This document shows positions 19,777 through 28,107 of a DNA stretch of 64,000 nt, piece after piece. The translations under genes and the position numbers were made by a program. Below the pieces are notes generated by a model that did not search any database, was not told where the DNA came from, and worked only from the letters and a program-made list of their open reading frames with translations. This stretch comes from Sphingomonas lacunae (lineage in GTDB: Bacteria; Pseudomonadota; Alphaproteobacteria; Sphingomonadales; Sphingomonadaceae). How positions within the stretch are numbered: the stretch's first letter is position 1; every line of letters starts with the position of its first letter. The stretch spans positions 2,356,001 to 2,420,000 of the forward strand of contig NZ_CP053015.1 of NCBI RefSeq assembly GCF_012979535.1. Direction: 5' to 3'.

Positions 19777-20454
19777 TTAGCGCAAGCAGCTGTCCAATCC
19801 GCTGCCTTCTACAATCCGCATGCGGGCTATGATGCTGTTGCCATAGCGTCGCGTGAATCCACGGGGCGCCACGGCGCCACGCTTTTTGGGCAACGGCAAG
19901 ACGGCGGCAATGCGAGCAGCTTCTTCGCGCGAAAGACGGCTGGCATCATGACCGAAATAGCGTTGCGCACCGGCATTGGCTCCATAAGTGCCAATCCCGG
20001 TTTCCGCGATGTTGAGATAGACCTCCATGATCCGCCTTTTCCCCCAGATAGTCTCGATGAGGAAGGTGAACCATGCTTCGGGAATCTTGCGCAGGGCCCG
20101 GCTGGCGACCCCGCTACCTTGCCAGAGGAATGCGTTCTTTGCGGTTTGCTGGCTGATGGTCGATCCGCCCCGCATCCTCCCTCCTTCAGCATTGCGGCGC
20201 ATTGCTTCGCGGATCGCTTCGATCTCGAAACCATTGTGACGGCAGAAATTGCCATCCTCTGCTGCGATTGCAGCTCTGGCCATGTCCGGGTCCATTTCCG
20301 CCAGAGTCATCCATTCCCGGGTGGCCCCGCGATCATCGAGCATCATCGTCAAGGTCGTGGGCGGCGGAATAACCGCATAGGCCAGAACCCATAAAAGCGA
20401 GAGGCCGACAAACCAAAGGATGGATTGGAGCAGGAACCGTAGGGCTTTTATCAT
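19777..20454 (-). CDS. mtgA: Monofunctional biosynthetic peptidoglycan transglycosylase
   Basis: 225 residues. One N-terminal membrane anchor (LRFLLQSILWFVGLSLLWVLAYAV) precedes a GT51 domain. The catalytic Glu lies in AAEDGNFCRHNGF; GGSTISQQTAKN and KRRIMEVYLNIAETG are the other GT51 motifs. No transpeptidase domain follows, so it is the single-function MtgA that polymerises lipid II into glycan strands at the inner membrane. It converges with the TonB receptor gene. Confidence 0.96.
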   Translation of the reverse strand: MIKALRFLLQSILWFVGLSLLWVLAYAVIPPPTTLTMMLDDRGATREWMTLAEMDPDMARAAIAAEDGNFCRHNGFEIEAIREAMRRNAEGGRMRGGSTISQQTAKNAFLWQGSGVASRALRKIPEAWFTFLIETIWGKRRIMEVYLNIAETGIGTYGANAGAQRYFGHDASRLSREEAARIAAVLPLPKKRGAVAPRGFTRRYGNSIIARMRIVEGSGLDSCLR

Positions 20455-20469
20455 CGGGCAAATCTGCCC

Positions 20470-21387
20470 CTAGTTGCCAGCCGGTTGCAAGGGGAGAAGA
20501 TCCGGATCCGGTCGATGGAGACCCTGAAGCGGTGCACCCAGCTGTTCCGCGCGCTTCATCATCGAAAGGCGTGTCATTGGTCGGTCAAGAGCCAGAAATT
20601 TGCTGGGTGCCATGCCCAGGAATTCCTGACAATCGCGCACGAAATGCGCATAATCGAAGTAACGCTGGTCGATAACCCCGCTCCAATTGGTGTCGGGCAT
20701 GCTGATGATGCTGCTGATTGATTTGAGGAAGCGGGTTCGACGCAGCAGCAATTTCGGCGGCAGGCCAAAATGGTTTCGGGCCAAACGGCGCAACTGGCTG
20801 GCGCTCAGATCAAGCACAGTCTGGAGATCAGCGAGTTCGCTATCGTCGGAATGGGTCAGTCTGGAAAACAGGCCGGCAATGGACGGGGCAACTGGCGACG
20901 CCGGGCGCAGACAGCTTGTGAGCCATTCGTCAAAGAGCTGCTGGATAGCCTGAGGTGAGGGATCGTGCCGGGCGCGCTCTATCAATCCTTCCGGCACGTG
21001 CGCGATATGGGGCGAGAGAGGGACAATGCAATCGGTCAAAACATGTGCCGGCACACGGAAAAGACGATGCCAACCCAATGGGGTTATGCCCGCACCGACC
21101 ATCAAGCCGCCAGTTGAACGACTGTGCACGCCACGGCTGGCGGGGCCGAACAGGGCGATTTCCGGAACGGGTCGCATCGGCTCTCCGACCGGCGCGCAGT
21201 GCCAGCCACCATCCTCCAATGTCAGCCGGATATTGCTCCAGCCGGGAAAGAAGAGTTCTTGCCAGACAGGGCTCCCCGGCGGACCGGCGCAATAGACATG
21301 ATAGCCCGAAACCAGTCCTTCGAGGGACGGGGCAGGACGCATGAACTGGACGGACAAGTCCATTTGGTCGACTGGTCGAACTGGCAT
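20470..21387 (-). CDS. AraC-family transcriptional regulator
   Basis: About 305 residues with the start placed at 21387; ATGs at 21477 and 21363 are equally possible because none has a clear ribosome binding site. The C-terminal third carries two helix-turn-helix segments: LSASQLRRLARNHFGLPPKL and YFDYAHFVRDCQEFLGMAPS, the latter matching the second HTH of AraC proteins. The N-terminal part does not show an obvious cupin motif; its ligand is unknown. The target is not evident; the flanking mtgA lies 15 bases downstream in the same direction. Confidence 0.8.
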   Translation of the reverse strand: MPVRPVDQMDLSVQFMRPAPSLEGLVSGYHVYCAGPPGSPVWQELFFPGWSNIRLTLEDGGWHCAPVGEPMRPVPEIALFGPASRGVHSRSTGGLMVGAGITPLGWHRLFRVPAHVLTDCIVPLSPHIAHVPEGLIERARHDPSPQAIQQLFDEWLTSCLRPASPVAPSIAGLFSRLTHSDDSELADLQTVLDLSASQLRRLARNHFGLPPKLLLRRTRFLKSISSIISMPDTNWSGVIDQRYFDYAHFVRDCQEFLGMAPSKFLALDRPMTRLSMMKRAEQLGAPLQGLHRPDPDLLPLQPAGN

Positions 21388-21611
21388 GATGGCGAGGGGG
21401 CCTAGCGGTCTGGTCGCCGCTATCAGCAATAGAATCTGCGCAGATGCAAGCGTAAACCGCTGATTAGGCGCCAGCATCCGCGAGAAACTTGATTGGTGGG
21501 CGCGGGTGGTCGCTCATGCCTGGGTGTGCTGACGCGCAGCATGATCCACGTTTGGAGGTCATTGGGCGGCGAGGCAGTCCAGACTGATTGGCTGACCTGC
21601 TCAATCCGCTA

Positions 21612-22517
21612 TCAATTTGCCGGCAGAAGTTTGCGCTCACCAGCTATCGCGAGCATCGCCTTTTGCAGCTTTTCAAAAGCACGCACCTCAATCTGGCGAA
21701 CCCGCTCTCGGCTGACGTTGTAGGTCTGGCTGAGCTCTTCGAGTGTTTCCGGCTCGTCGGTCAGACGGCGACGGGTGAGAATGTCCCGCTCCCGGTCATT
21801 GAGCCGTTCCATCGCTTCGGCCAACAGCGCATGACGATGATCACGCTCCTGCGCATCGGCAACCCGCTCATCCTGAAGCACAGTGTCGTCCTGGAGCAGG
21901 TCTTGCCACTGGCCTTCGCCATCCTCCCGCATCGGGACGTTGAGCGAGGCATCGCCGCCCATCGACATGCGGCGGTTCATGCTGACCACCTCTTCCTCGG
22001 TCACGCCGAGGTCGGTTGCGATCTTTGCCACATGTTCGGGTGACAAGTCGCCATCCTCAAAGGCGGCGAGGTTATTTTTCATCCGGCGAAGATTGAAGAA
22101 AAGCTTCTTCTGGGCGGCCGTCGTGCCAAGTTTGACGAGACTCCAGCTGCGGAGGATGAACTCCTGGATTGAAGCGCGGATCCACCACATCGCATAGGTC
22201 GCAAGGCGAAAGCCGCGATCAGGGTCAAATTTCTTAACACCCTGCATCAGGCCGATATTGCCTTCAGAAATAAGTTCGCTGACCGGCAGGCCGTAGCCGC
22301 GGTAGCCCATGGCAATCTTTGCAACGAGCCGCAGGTGGGACGTGACAAGTTGCGCTGCAGCATCGGAATCCTGATGCTGCTGATACCTTTTGGCCAGCAT
22401 ATATTCCTGCTCAGGCGTGAGCATCGGGAATTTGCGAATCTCCGACAGGTAACGGTTGAGGCCTGCCTCACCGCCCAATGTGGGCATCGTTGCCGGTACG
22501 TTGCTGCCTTCAGCCAT
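21612..22517 (-). CDS. rpoH: RNA polymerase heat-shock sigma factor (sigma-32)
   Basis: 301 residues. Region 2 has HLRLVAKIAMGYRGYGLPVSELISEGNIGLMQGVKKFDPDRG and YAMWWIRASIQEFIL. The RpoH box, QKKLFFNLRRMK, which sets sigma-32 apart from other sigma-70 family members, is present around residue 135. Region 4 HTH is LEELSQTYNVSRERVRQIEVRA. It directs transcription of chaperone and protease genes, plausibly including tig/clp in this window, though I found no clear -35/-10 for it there. Confidence 0.96.
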   Translation of the reverse strand: MAEGSNVPATMPTLGGEAGLNRYLSEIRKFPMLTPEQEYMLAKRYQQHQDSDAAAQLVTSHLRLVAKIAMGYRGYGLPVSELISEGNIGLMQGVKKFDPDRGFRLATYAMWWIRASIQEFILRSWSLVKLGTTAAQKKLFFNLRRMKNNLAAFEDGDLSPEHVAKIATDLGVTEEEVVSMNRRMSMGGDASLNVPMREDGEGQWQDLLQDDTVLQDERVADAQERDHRHALLAEAMERLNDRERDILTRRRLTDEPETLEELSQTYNVSRERVRQIEVRAFEKLQKAMLAIAGERKLLPAN

Positions 22518-22565
22518 GATCTTATCGTCTTTCCCTGGGCGACTTGCGTGTTTGTTGCGGGAGAA

Positions 22566-23522
22566 TCATACGCTCAGTCGGGTGAACAGTTGCTGCATGT
22601 CCGTTGGCAGGGGGCTGTCGCAAAGGACGGTTGCCCCTGTCACCGGATGAATAAACCCCAGCCGCGCCGCATGCAACGCCTGACGCGCAAAGCCCACGGA
22701 CCGGAGTGTGCCGGCATGACGTGACTGGGCGCGCCCGTATACAGGGTCGCCCAGCAAAGCATGACCGATATGGGTCATATGAACGCGCACCTGGTGTGTG
22801 CGTCCGGTTTCCAGTCGGCATTCCACCAAAGCAGCGCCGGACAGCCGCTCCAAAGTGCGGAAATGCGTCACTGCGCGCTTGCCACGCCCATCGTTGACGA
22901 CTGCGATTTTCTTGCGGTCGTTGGTTGAGCGGGCGAGCGGGGCGTCAACCGTGCCGGCTGGGGGGGCCGGGTGTCCGTTGACGATCGCCTGATAGACGCG
23001 TTCGATACTGTGATCGAAAAATTGCCGGGCCAATCCTTCATGCGCCTTGTCAGTTTTGGCGACCACGATCAAACCGGATGTGTCCTTGTCGATCCGGTGA
23101 ACGATTCCGGGACGCGCGACTCCGCCGATACCAGACAATTGACCGGCGCAATGGTGGAGAAGGCCATTGACCAGTGTACCATCGGGATTGCCGTTGGCAG
23201 GATGGACGACCATCCCGGCTGGTTTGTCGACCACCACCAGATGTTCGTCTTCCCACGCAATGACCAAATCCATCGCTTCGGGACCGGCTTCTGGTGTGAC
23301 GGGTGGGGGCAGGGTGATGGAGAGCAGCATTGGCGACCCGACCCGGGCGGAAGCGCGCGGAACGTCATGTGCGCCGGTTACTGCTATTCGTCCCTCGGCA
23401 AGAAGCGCTTGTACCCTTTCACGCGAGAGGTCCGGAACGCGATTGGCAATCGCGCGATCAAAACGCTCACCCACCTGGCTGGCGTCGATTTCGACCGGCA
23501 AGATTGTGAACCCCCGTTCCAT
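22566..23522 (-). CDS. rluD: RluA-family 23S rRNA pseudouridine synthase
   Basis: 318 residues from ATG 23522. An S4-like domain (VGERFDRAIANRVPDLSRERVQALLAEGRIAVTG) precedes the synthase domain with HRIDKDTSGLIVVAKT (catalytic Asp), VVDKPAGMVVHPANGN and ETGRTHQVRVHMTHIGHALLGDP. Presence of S4 plus these motifs suits RluD, which modifies helix 69 of 23S rRNA. Its start codon is only 16 bases from the divergent JAMM gene start, and no good ribosome binding site is seen. The gene is 48 bases upstream of rpoH and could be cotranscribed with it. Confidence 0.9.
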   Translation of the reverse strand: MERGFTILPVEIDASQVGERFDRAIANRVPDLSRERVQALLAEGRIAVTGAHDVPRASARVGSPMLLSITLPPPVTPEAGPEAMDLVIAWEDEHLVVVDKPAGMVVHPANGNPDGTLVNGLLHHCAGQLSGIGGVARPGIVHRIDKDTSGLIVVAKTDKAHEGLARQFFDHSIERVYQAIVNGHPAPPAGTVDAPLARSTNDRKKIAVVNDGRGKRAVTHFRTLERLSGAALVECRLETGRTHQVRVHMTHIGHALLGDPVYGRAQSRHAGTLRSVGFARQALHAARLGFIHPVTGATVLCDSPLPTDMQQLFTRLSV

Positions 23523-23538
23523 GGAGTAGGAAATGGGT

Positions 23539-23976
23539 ATGGCGGTTCGCATATCAAGAGCGGTGCTGGAAGCGATCATCAGCGATGCTTCGACAACGCC
23601 GACTGTCGAGCGATGCGGCCTCTTGCTGGGTTCGGCCGATCATGTGACCGCATGGCTATCCGTCGCCAATGTTCATCCTGAGCCCGACCAGCATTTTGAG
23701 TTAGACCCGGCGACTTTGATCGCTGTGGAAAGGGCCGCAAGGCAGGGTCATGGCCCGGGTGTGGCCGGCCATTATCATTCCCATCCCAAAGGGTCTGCGG
23801 TGCCGTCACTGGCCGATGCAGAGGCGGCGGCGCCCGACGGGCGGCTTTGGTTGATGACGGCACAAGGCGAATGCCGATTGTGGCGTAGCGTCGCCGCGAT
23901 GCCCCTGGCCAATGATGGTACCGGCGCGCTGTGGTTAAGCCGCTTTGTCGAAGAAGAGATTGACGTGACGGACTGA
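23539..23976 (+). CDS. JAMM/MPN-domain metalloprotease-like protein
   Basis: 145 residues from ATG 23539 with TAGGA seven bases upstream. The complete JAMM metal site is visible: the Glu in TVERCGLLLG and the block GHYHSHPKGSAVPSLADAE (HxHPx7SxxD). Bacterial stand-alone proteins of this family are zinc peptidases cleaving ubiquitin-like or sulfur-carrier fusions, or C-terminal peptides; the substrate here is unknown. No ThiS/MoaD-like partner is adjacent. Confidence 0.88.
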   Translation: MAVRISRAVLEAIISDASTTPTVERCGLLLGSADHVTAWLSVANVHPEPDQHFELDPATLIAVERAARQGHGPGVAGHYHSHPKGSAVPSLADAEAAAPDGRLWLMTAQGECRLWRSVAAMPLANDGTGALWLSRFVEEEIDVTD

Positions 23977-24064
23977 GTGGCTGCTTGCCAGTCGCGGTCA
24001 GCCACCCTAACAGCCATCGGGACCGGACCGGTGTCAAGGTTCAGCAACGCAGGGAAGCAGTGCC

Positions 24065-24703
24065 ATGGCTGATGATGCCATTGATTTCGCCAGCATGATG
24101 GTTTCACGACTGTGCCATGACCTGCTCAGTCCGGTGGGTTCCTTTGGCAACGGTCTGGAGCTTCTTGCCGACGAACAGGATGCGGAGATGCAGAAGCGGT
24201 GCATCGAACTGCTTGAATCATCGGCAAGAGTAGCCATCAACCGACTGAAATATTTCCGTATCGCCTTTGGATCGGCCGGCGGGTACGGGGATGCGATTGC
24301 CGCTGCTGATATCCGCGAGGCGCTCCTTGGTCTGGTACCAGAGGGCCGTGCGGTGGAGCTGAACTGGATTGGCGGCGAATCCGGTGTGCCAAAATCAGCT
24401 GCGCGTTTGCTGTTACTGTTTGGCATGGTGACGGTAGACGCGCTGGTGCGCGGCGGGCGCATCGACATGGCGATTGAAAGCCGGGGTGAGACACTGGAGC
24501 TTGCGGTGCGCGGGTCCGGTGACCGGTTAGTGATCGATACGGCCAGTGAGGCACATTTTGCCGGCGGCACTGAGCCGCTGGCGCCCAAGACCGTGCCAAT
24601 AGAACTTGCGCGCCGTATTGCACGGGAGCGGGGCGGAGACATCATGATGTCGCGCCCGTCTCCGACTGAACTGGTGGTCGGTGCGATTATCAAAGCGGAA
24701 TAG
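24065..24703 (+). CDS. chpT: Histidine phosphotransferase ChpT-like
   Basis: 212 residues. The DHp helix carries SRLCHDLLSPVGSFGNGLELL (about residues 14-34), the ChpT signature with His18 as phosphoacceptor. A degenerate ATPase-like domain follows (ESGVPKSAARLLLLFGMVTVDAL, IELARRIARERGGDI) without ATP-binding boxes. In Caulobacter ChpT passes phosphate from CckA to CtrA and CpdR. Here it lies 76 bases upstream of cheA on the same strand, so it may alternatively or additionally serve the chemotaxis kinase. Confidence 0.88.
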   Translation: MADDAIDFASMMVSRLCHDLLSPVGSFGNGLELLADEQDAEMQKRCIELLESSARVAINRLKYFRIAFGSAGGYGDAIAAADIREALLGLVPEGRAVELNWIGGESGVPKSAARLLLLFGMVTVDALVRGGRIDMAIESRGETLELAVRGSGDRLVIDTASEAHFAGGTEPLAPKTVPIELARRIARERGGDIMMSRPSPTELVVGAIIKAE

Positions 24704-24730
24704 GCACTTCCTCCGGATTTCAACAAGGCG

Positions 24731-24769
24731 TTAACCATGGTTGTGCATAGCTGATCCCGATGATCGGGA
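24731..24769 (+). promoter_or_regulatory. Possible CtrA half-site and palindrome upstream of cheA
   Basis: TTAACCAT (24731-24738) matches a CtrA-type half-site seen upstream of alphaproteobacterial motility genes. TCCCGAT-G-ATCGGGA (24755-24769) is a perfect palindrome 10 bases before the cheA start and could fold over the ribosome binding region. Both are only pattern matches. Confidence 0.3.
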
Positions 24770-24779
24770 CAGGCGTGCC

Positions 24780-27227
24780 ATGGATGACCTGCTGAAAGAA
24801 TTTGTCGGCGAAACGCTCGACATGATGGATGCCGTTGCCGGCGATCTGGTCGCTTGGGAAGCGGACCCCGCCGACCGTTCCGGCCTCGACGGGATTTTCC
24901 GCACAGTTCACACGGTCAAAGGTAGCAGCAGCTTTTTTGACCTGCCCCGTATCACCGCCATTGCCCACGCTACTGAGGAATTGCTGGACGTTTTGCGATC
25001 GCGCAAGGGCGCGCCCACCCGGGCCAGCGTTGCCGTGGTACTGGTCGCCTTTGACAAGATTCGAGAGATAGCCGTTCACCTTTCTGCCTCAGGTGGCGAG
25101 CCGCTTGGTGACGACAGCCGGTTGATAGCGGCGCTGCTTGCCGACGTGCGTTCAGCTGATCGTCAGTCTGTTGTTTCCGCGTCCGGCGAAGCGCAGCTTG
25201 GCCACGCCAAAGGGTCAGCGCCGGCGCTCGAAGAATTGCCCCAGGCCTGGCGAACAGTCCGGGTTCCGCTGGCCCTGCTTGATGAACTGATGATCGGTGT
25301 TTCGGATCTGGTTCTGTCGCGCAACGAGGTGGCCGCTCAGTTGCGGGCTCGTGGCGAGGATATGGAAGCCTTCGCGGCCTTTGGGCGGATGAGCCAATTG
25401 CTGGGTTCGGTGAGGGCGATGGTCAGCACCATGCGCATGGTGCCGCTACGTCACCTTTACGCGCCATTGCCTCGACTGGTGCGCCAGCTAGCGGGCGAAC
25501 TGGACAAGCAAGTGCAACTGTCGCTTGAAGGCGGCGATGTAGAAATAGACCGGGAACTGGTTGAAGTCCTTCGCGACCCGATCATCCATATGCTGCGGAA
25601 CGCGGTTGACCATGGTGTCGAAGGCGAGACGCATAGGCAGTATGCGGGCAAGCCGGCGGCCGGACACATTCGGGTTTGCGCCCGGCAGGCAGGCAATCGC
25701 ATCCTGATCAGCATCAGTGACGACGGCAAAGGATTGCCGATCGAGGCGATTGTGGCCAGTGCGATCAGGGCGGGACATGTCACGCCGGATGATGTTGCGG
25801 CGATGGACGAAGCCGGCAAGGCGGACTTGGTGTTTCTGCCGGGCCTGTCAACGGCGGCAACCATCAGCGGCATTTCCGGGCGGGGAGTCGGCATGGATGT
25901 CGTGAGGGCCAATATCGAGAGGCTCGGCGGGGTCATCCGGATTGACTCAAGGTCTGGGCATGGAGTCACGCTAACACTCGATGTGCCAATGACACTGACG
26001 GTCATATCGGCCCTGGCTGTCGATGCAGGCAATCAAAGCTTTGCTATTCCCCGCAGTGCTATTGACGAGGTGATGTTGCTGTCCAGCGACGCCGTGCAGC
26101 AGCATGATCAGCCGGCCACCGCTGGCCTAGTCCGGGTCAGAGAGCGGATGCTGCCGATGCTCAGGCTTGAGTCGATTTTGGGCGTTGGTGACGATGGCGC
26201 GGATGAAGAGGGTGACCGCGCACTGATTATCTGCCGCCATGGCAATGCCGCTGCCTTTGCCCTTGATGTACCGGATGTGCGCGATCATGAGGAGCTGGTG
26301 ATCAAGCCCCTGCCGCCGGTGCTGCTGTCGATTGGCATGTACAGCGGGCTGAGCCTGCCGGACAGCGGCAAACCCATGCTGGTGCTGGATATTGATGAAA
26401 TTGCGCGTCGGCACATCGGCACGGTTCCGGCCAGCATCAAGCCGGATCGCAAGGATGCGGTGGTGCCGGCTGAGAAGAGAGGCAGATCCTGGCTGACCTA
26501 TAGGGCCGAAACTGGCGGCCCCTGGCGCGCTGTGCCGATGGACCATGTCGAACGCCTCTACGATGTTCCCGCCAATCATGTGCATGCAAGCGGTGGCGGC
26601 CTCGTCGCACAGGTTGACGACCGGTTGATCGCGGTCGCCGGAGACCGGTTGCCCGAGGCAGCTTTGGCACACTATCGCATGATAAGGTTGAACGATGGCT
26701 GTCGTGTCGCAATGCTGCCGGTGTGGCAGATTGGCGATACAGTGGAGTTGAAAGCGGAACTGCCACCCGCTGATCTGAATGCGGGCCTGAGTGGTCTCAC
26801 CCTGATGGACGGCGATTTGGTCGAACTGGTGGACAGCTATGTGCTGCTGGCCAGGTATGGCAATCTGCCGGGACGGCGCGATGTACCTTGCAGCCCAGAC
26901 CGTCCCGAGCCGGTTGAACATAACCGTGAATTGTGGATTGTTGACCCCGCCGGAAGCGAATGGACCACATCCTTCCTTGTCCCCACCCTGGTTGCGGCGG
27001 GTTACCGTCTGGCCATTGTCACCGAGCGGAACCAGGTGACAACCGAAAGAAGCCCGGTCATCCTGCTATCGCCCAAGGGGCCGGCAGATCCGCTGACATT
27101 GGAAACAGGGGAAGCGGTGCATCACTTGTCGGCTTATGATCGGGAGGGATTGCTGAGCATCATCGGTGGCGGACCAGCTCCGAGCGCACCGATACCGGTC
27201 GTCAGGGACGAAGGGGCGGCGGCATGA
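24780..27227 (+). CDS. cheA: CheA-type chemotaxis histidine kinase with extra CheW-like and dead receiver-like domains
   Basis: 815 residues from ATG 24780. The Hpt domain (1-125) has FRTVHTVKGSSSFF with His44. P2 is missing: a ~30-residue linker leads to the P3 dimer helices (155-245). The ATPase domain (250-400) has LRNAVDHGVE, ISDDGKGLP and GRGVGMDVV. The P5 CheW-like domain spans about 405-547. A second CheW-like stretch follows (568-692: WLTYRAETGGPWRAVPMDHVER...). The tail (717-796) begins ELWIVDPAGS like a receiver domain, but ILLSPKG stands where the phospho-Asp should be. All kinase residues look intact. It is coupled to cheW by ATGA. Confidence 0.93.
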   Translation: MDDLLKEFVGETLDMMDAVAGDLVAWEADPADRSGLDGIFRTVHTVKGSSSFFDLPRITAIAHATEELLDVLRSRKGAPTRASVAVVLVAFDKIREIAVHLSASGGEPLGDDSRLIAALLADVRSADRQSVVSASGEAQLGHAKGSAPALEELPQAWRTVRVPLALLDELMIGVSDLVLSRNEVAAQLRARGEDMEAFAAFGRMSQLLGSVRAMVSTMRMVPLRHLYAPLPRLVRQLAGELDKQVQLSLEGGDVEIDRELVEVLRDPIIHMLRNAVDHGVEGETHRQYAGKPAAGHIRVCARQAGNRILISISDDGKGLPIEAIVASAIRAGHVTPDDVAAMDEAGKADLVFLPGLSTAATISGISGRGVGMDVVRANIERLGGVIRIDSRSGHGVTLTLDVPMTLTVISALAVDAGNQSFAIPRSAIDEVMLLSSDAVQQHDQPATAGLVRVRERMLPMLRLESILGVGDDGADEEGDRALIICRHGNAAAFALDVPDVRDHEELVIKPLPPVLLSIGMYSGLSLPDSGKPMLVLDIDEIARRHIGTVPASIKPDRKDAVVPAEKRGRSWLTYRAETGGPWRAVPMDHVERLYDVPANHVHASGGGLVAQVDDRLIAVAGDRLPEAALAHYRMIRLNDGCRVAMLPVWQIGDTVELKAELPPADLNAGLSGLTLMDGDLVELVDSYVLLARYGNLPGRRDVPCSPDRPEPVEHNRELWIVDPAGSEWTTSFLVPTLVAAGYRLAIVTERNQVTTERSPVILLSPKGPADPLTLETGEAVHHLSAYDREGLLSIIGGGPAPSAPIPVVRDEGAAA

Positions 27228-27670
27228 GCGGATCAGGATCAGCCAGTTTGCATCTGCTGTGCCTTATAGGTGGCAGCACCGTTGCCTTTCCAGCTGCCGA
27301 GATCGAAGCTGTCGTATCGGTTGATGCGATTGTTCCGGTTCCGGGCGCGCCATCGATGGTGCGGGGACTTGCAGCCATGCGCAGCCGGTTGCTGACCGTG
27401 CTGGATTGCCCGTTGATGGTTGGTGCGCCACATGAGCGGGCAGGACTGATGGCTGTCATCACTGTGGCTGGCCATGGCTATGGCCTGTTGATTGATGATG
27501 TTGTTGATGTGGTTGAGTTGACCTTGGTCGAACCATTGCCTGGTCGACCAGACGCTGCCTGGCAGAAGTTGCAGCCAATGCTGGCCGACCATCATGGCGA
27601 ACCAGTTTTAGTCGTTGATCCGTCGCGATTTGTTGACATGCCGAGGGCGAGTTTCCCGCATGCGGCTTAA
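27224..27670 (+). CDS. cheW: CheW-like coupling protein
   Basis: 148 residues, overlapping the cheA stop by four bases. A single CheW fold: LHLLCLIGGSTVAFPAAEIEAVV at the N-terminus, VPGAPSMVRGLAAMRSRLLTVLDC in the centre (the usual PxxxxGxxxxRGxxxPVxDL motif, here with Met/Leu changes) and GHGYGLLIDDVVDVVEL near the end. It would link receptors to CheA; no receptor gene is in the window. Confidence 0.9.
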   Translation: MSGSGSASLHLLCLIGGSTVAFPAAEIEAVVSVDAIVPVPGAPSMVRGLAAMRSRLLTVLDCPLMVGAPHERAGLMAVITVAGHGYGLLIDDVVDVVELTLVEPLPGRPDAAWQKLQPMLADHHGEPVLVVDPSRFVDMPRASFPHAA

Positions 27671-27729
27671 CCGGTCATGCACCAGTTGTGTTTAACTGTA
27701 TCGGCAGCGTGATCAGGGAGTAATGCAGC

Positions 27730-28095
27730 ATGGCCACATGTCTGGTGGTGGATGACAGCAAGGTAATCCGCAAGGTTGCACGTCACATCATCGAAGGATT
27801 AGGGCTGACCGTGGAAGAGGCCGGAGACGGCAGCGAAGCGTTGTCTGCCTGCCGGGAACGTCATTTTGACCTTGTCCTGCTCGACTGGAACATGCCCGTG
27901 ATGAACGGCATGGAGTTTCTTTCAGCAATCAACGGTCATGGCCTGGCGCACCGCCCCAAGATCATGTTCTGCACGACGGAAAATGGCACTGCCCATATTC
28001 GCGCTGCAATCGAGAATGGCGCAGACGAATATGTCATGAAGCCTTTCGACCGGGATACGCTCGAACGGAAATTGCACCTGATCGGGCTCGCCTGA
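27730..28095 (+). CDS. cheY: CheY-type single-domain response regulator
   Basis: 121 residues, a stand-alone receiver domain. The acidic pocket is VVDDSKVIRK, the phospho-Asp is in LVLLDWNMPVMNGMEF, the switch Thr in FCTTENG and the Lys in YVMKPFDRDTL. It is the expected CheA phosphorylation target. TTAAC elements at 27667 and 27692 lie in the 59-base gap after cheW. Confidence 0.95.
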   Translation: MATCLVVDDSKVIRKVARHIIEGLGLTVEEAGDGSEALSACRERHFDLVLLDWNMPVMNGMEFLSAINGHGLAHRPKIMFCTTENGTAHIRAAIENGADEYVMKPFDRDTLERKLHLIGLA

Positions 28096-28107
28096 GGGGG
28101 CGGGACG

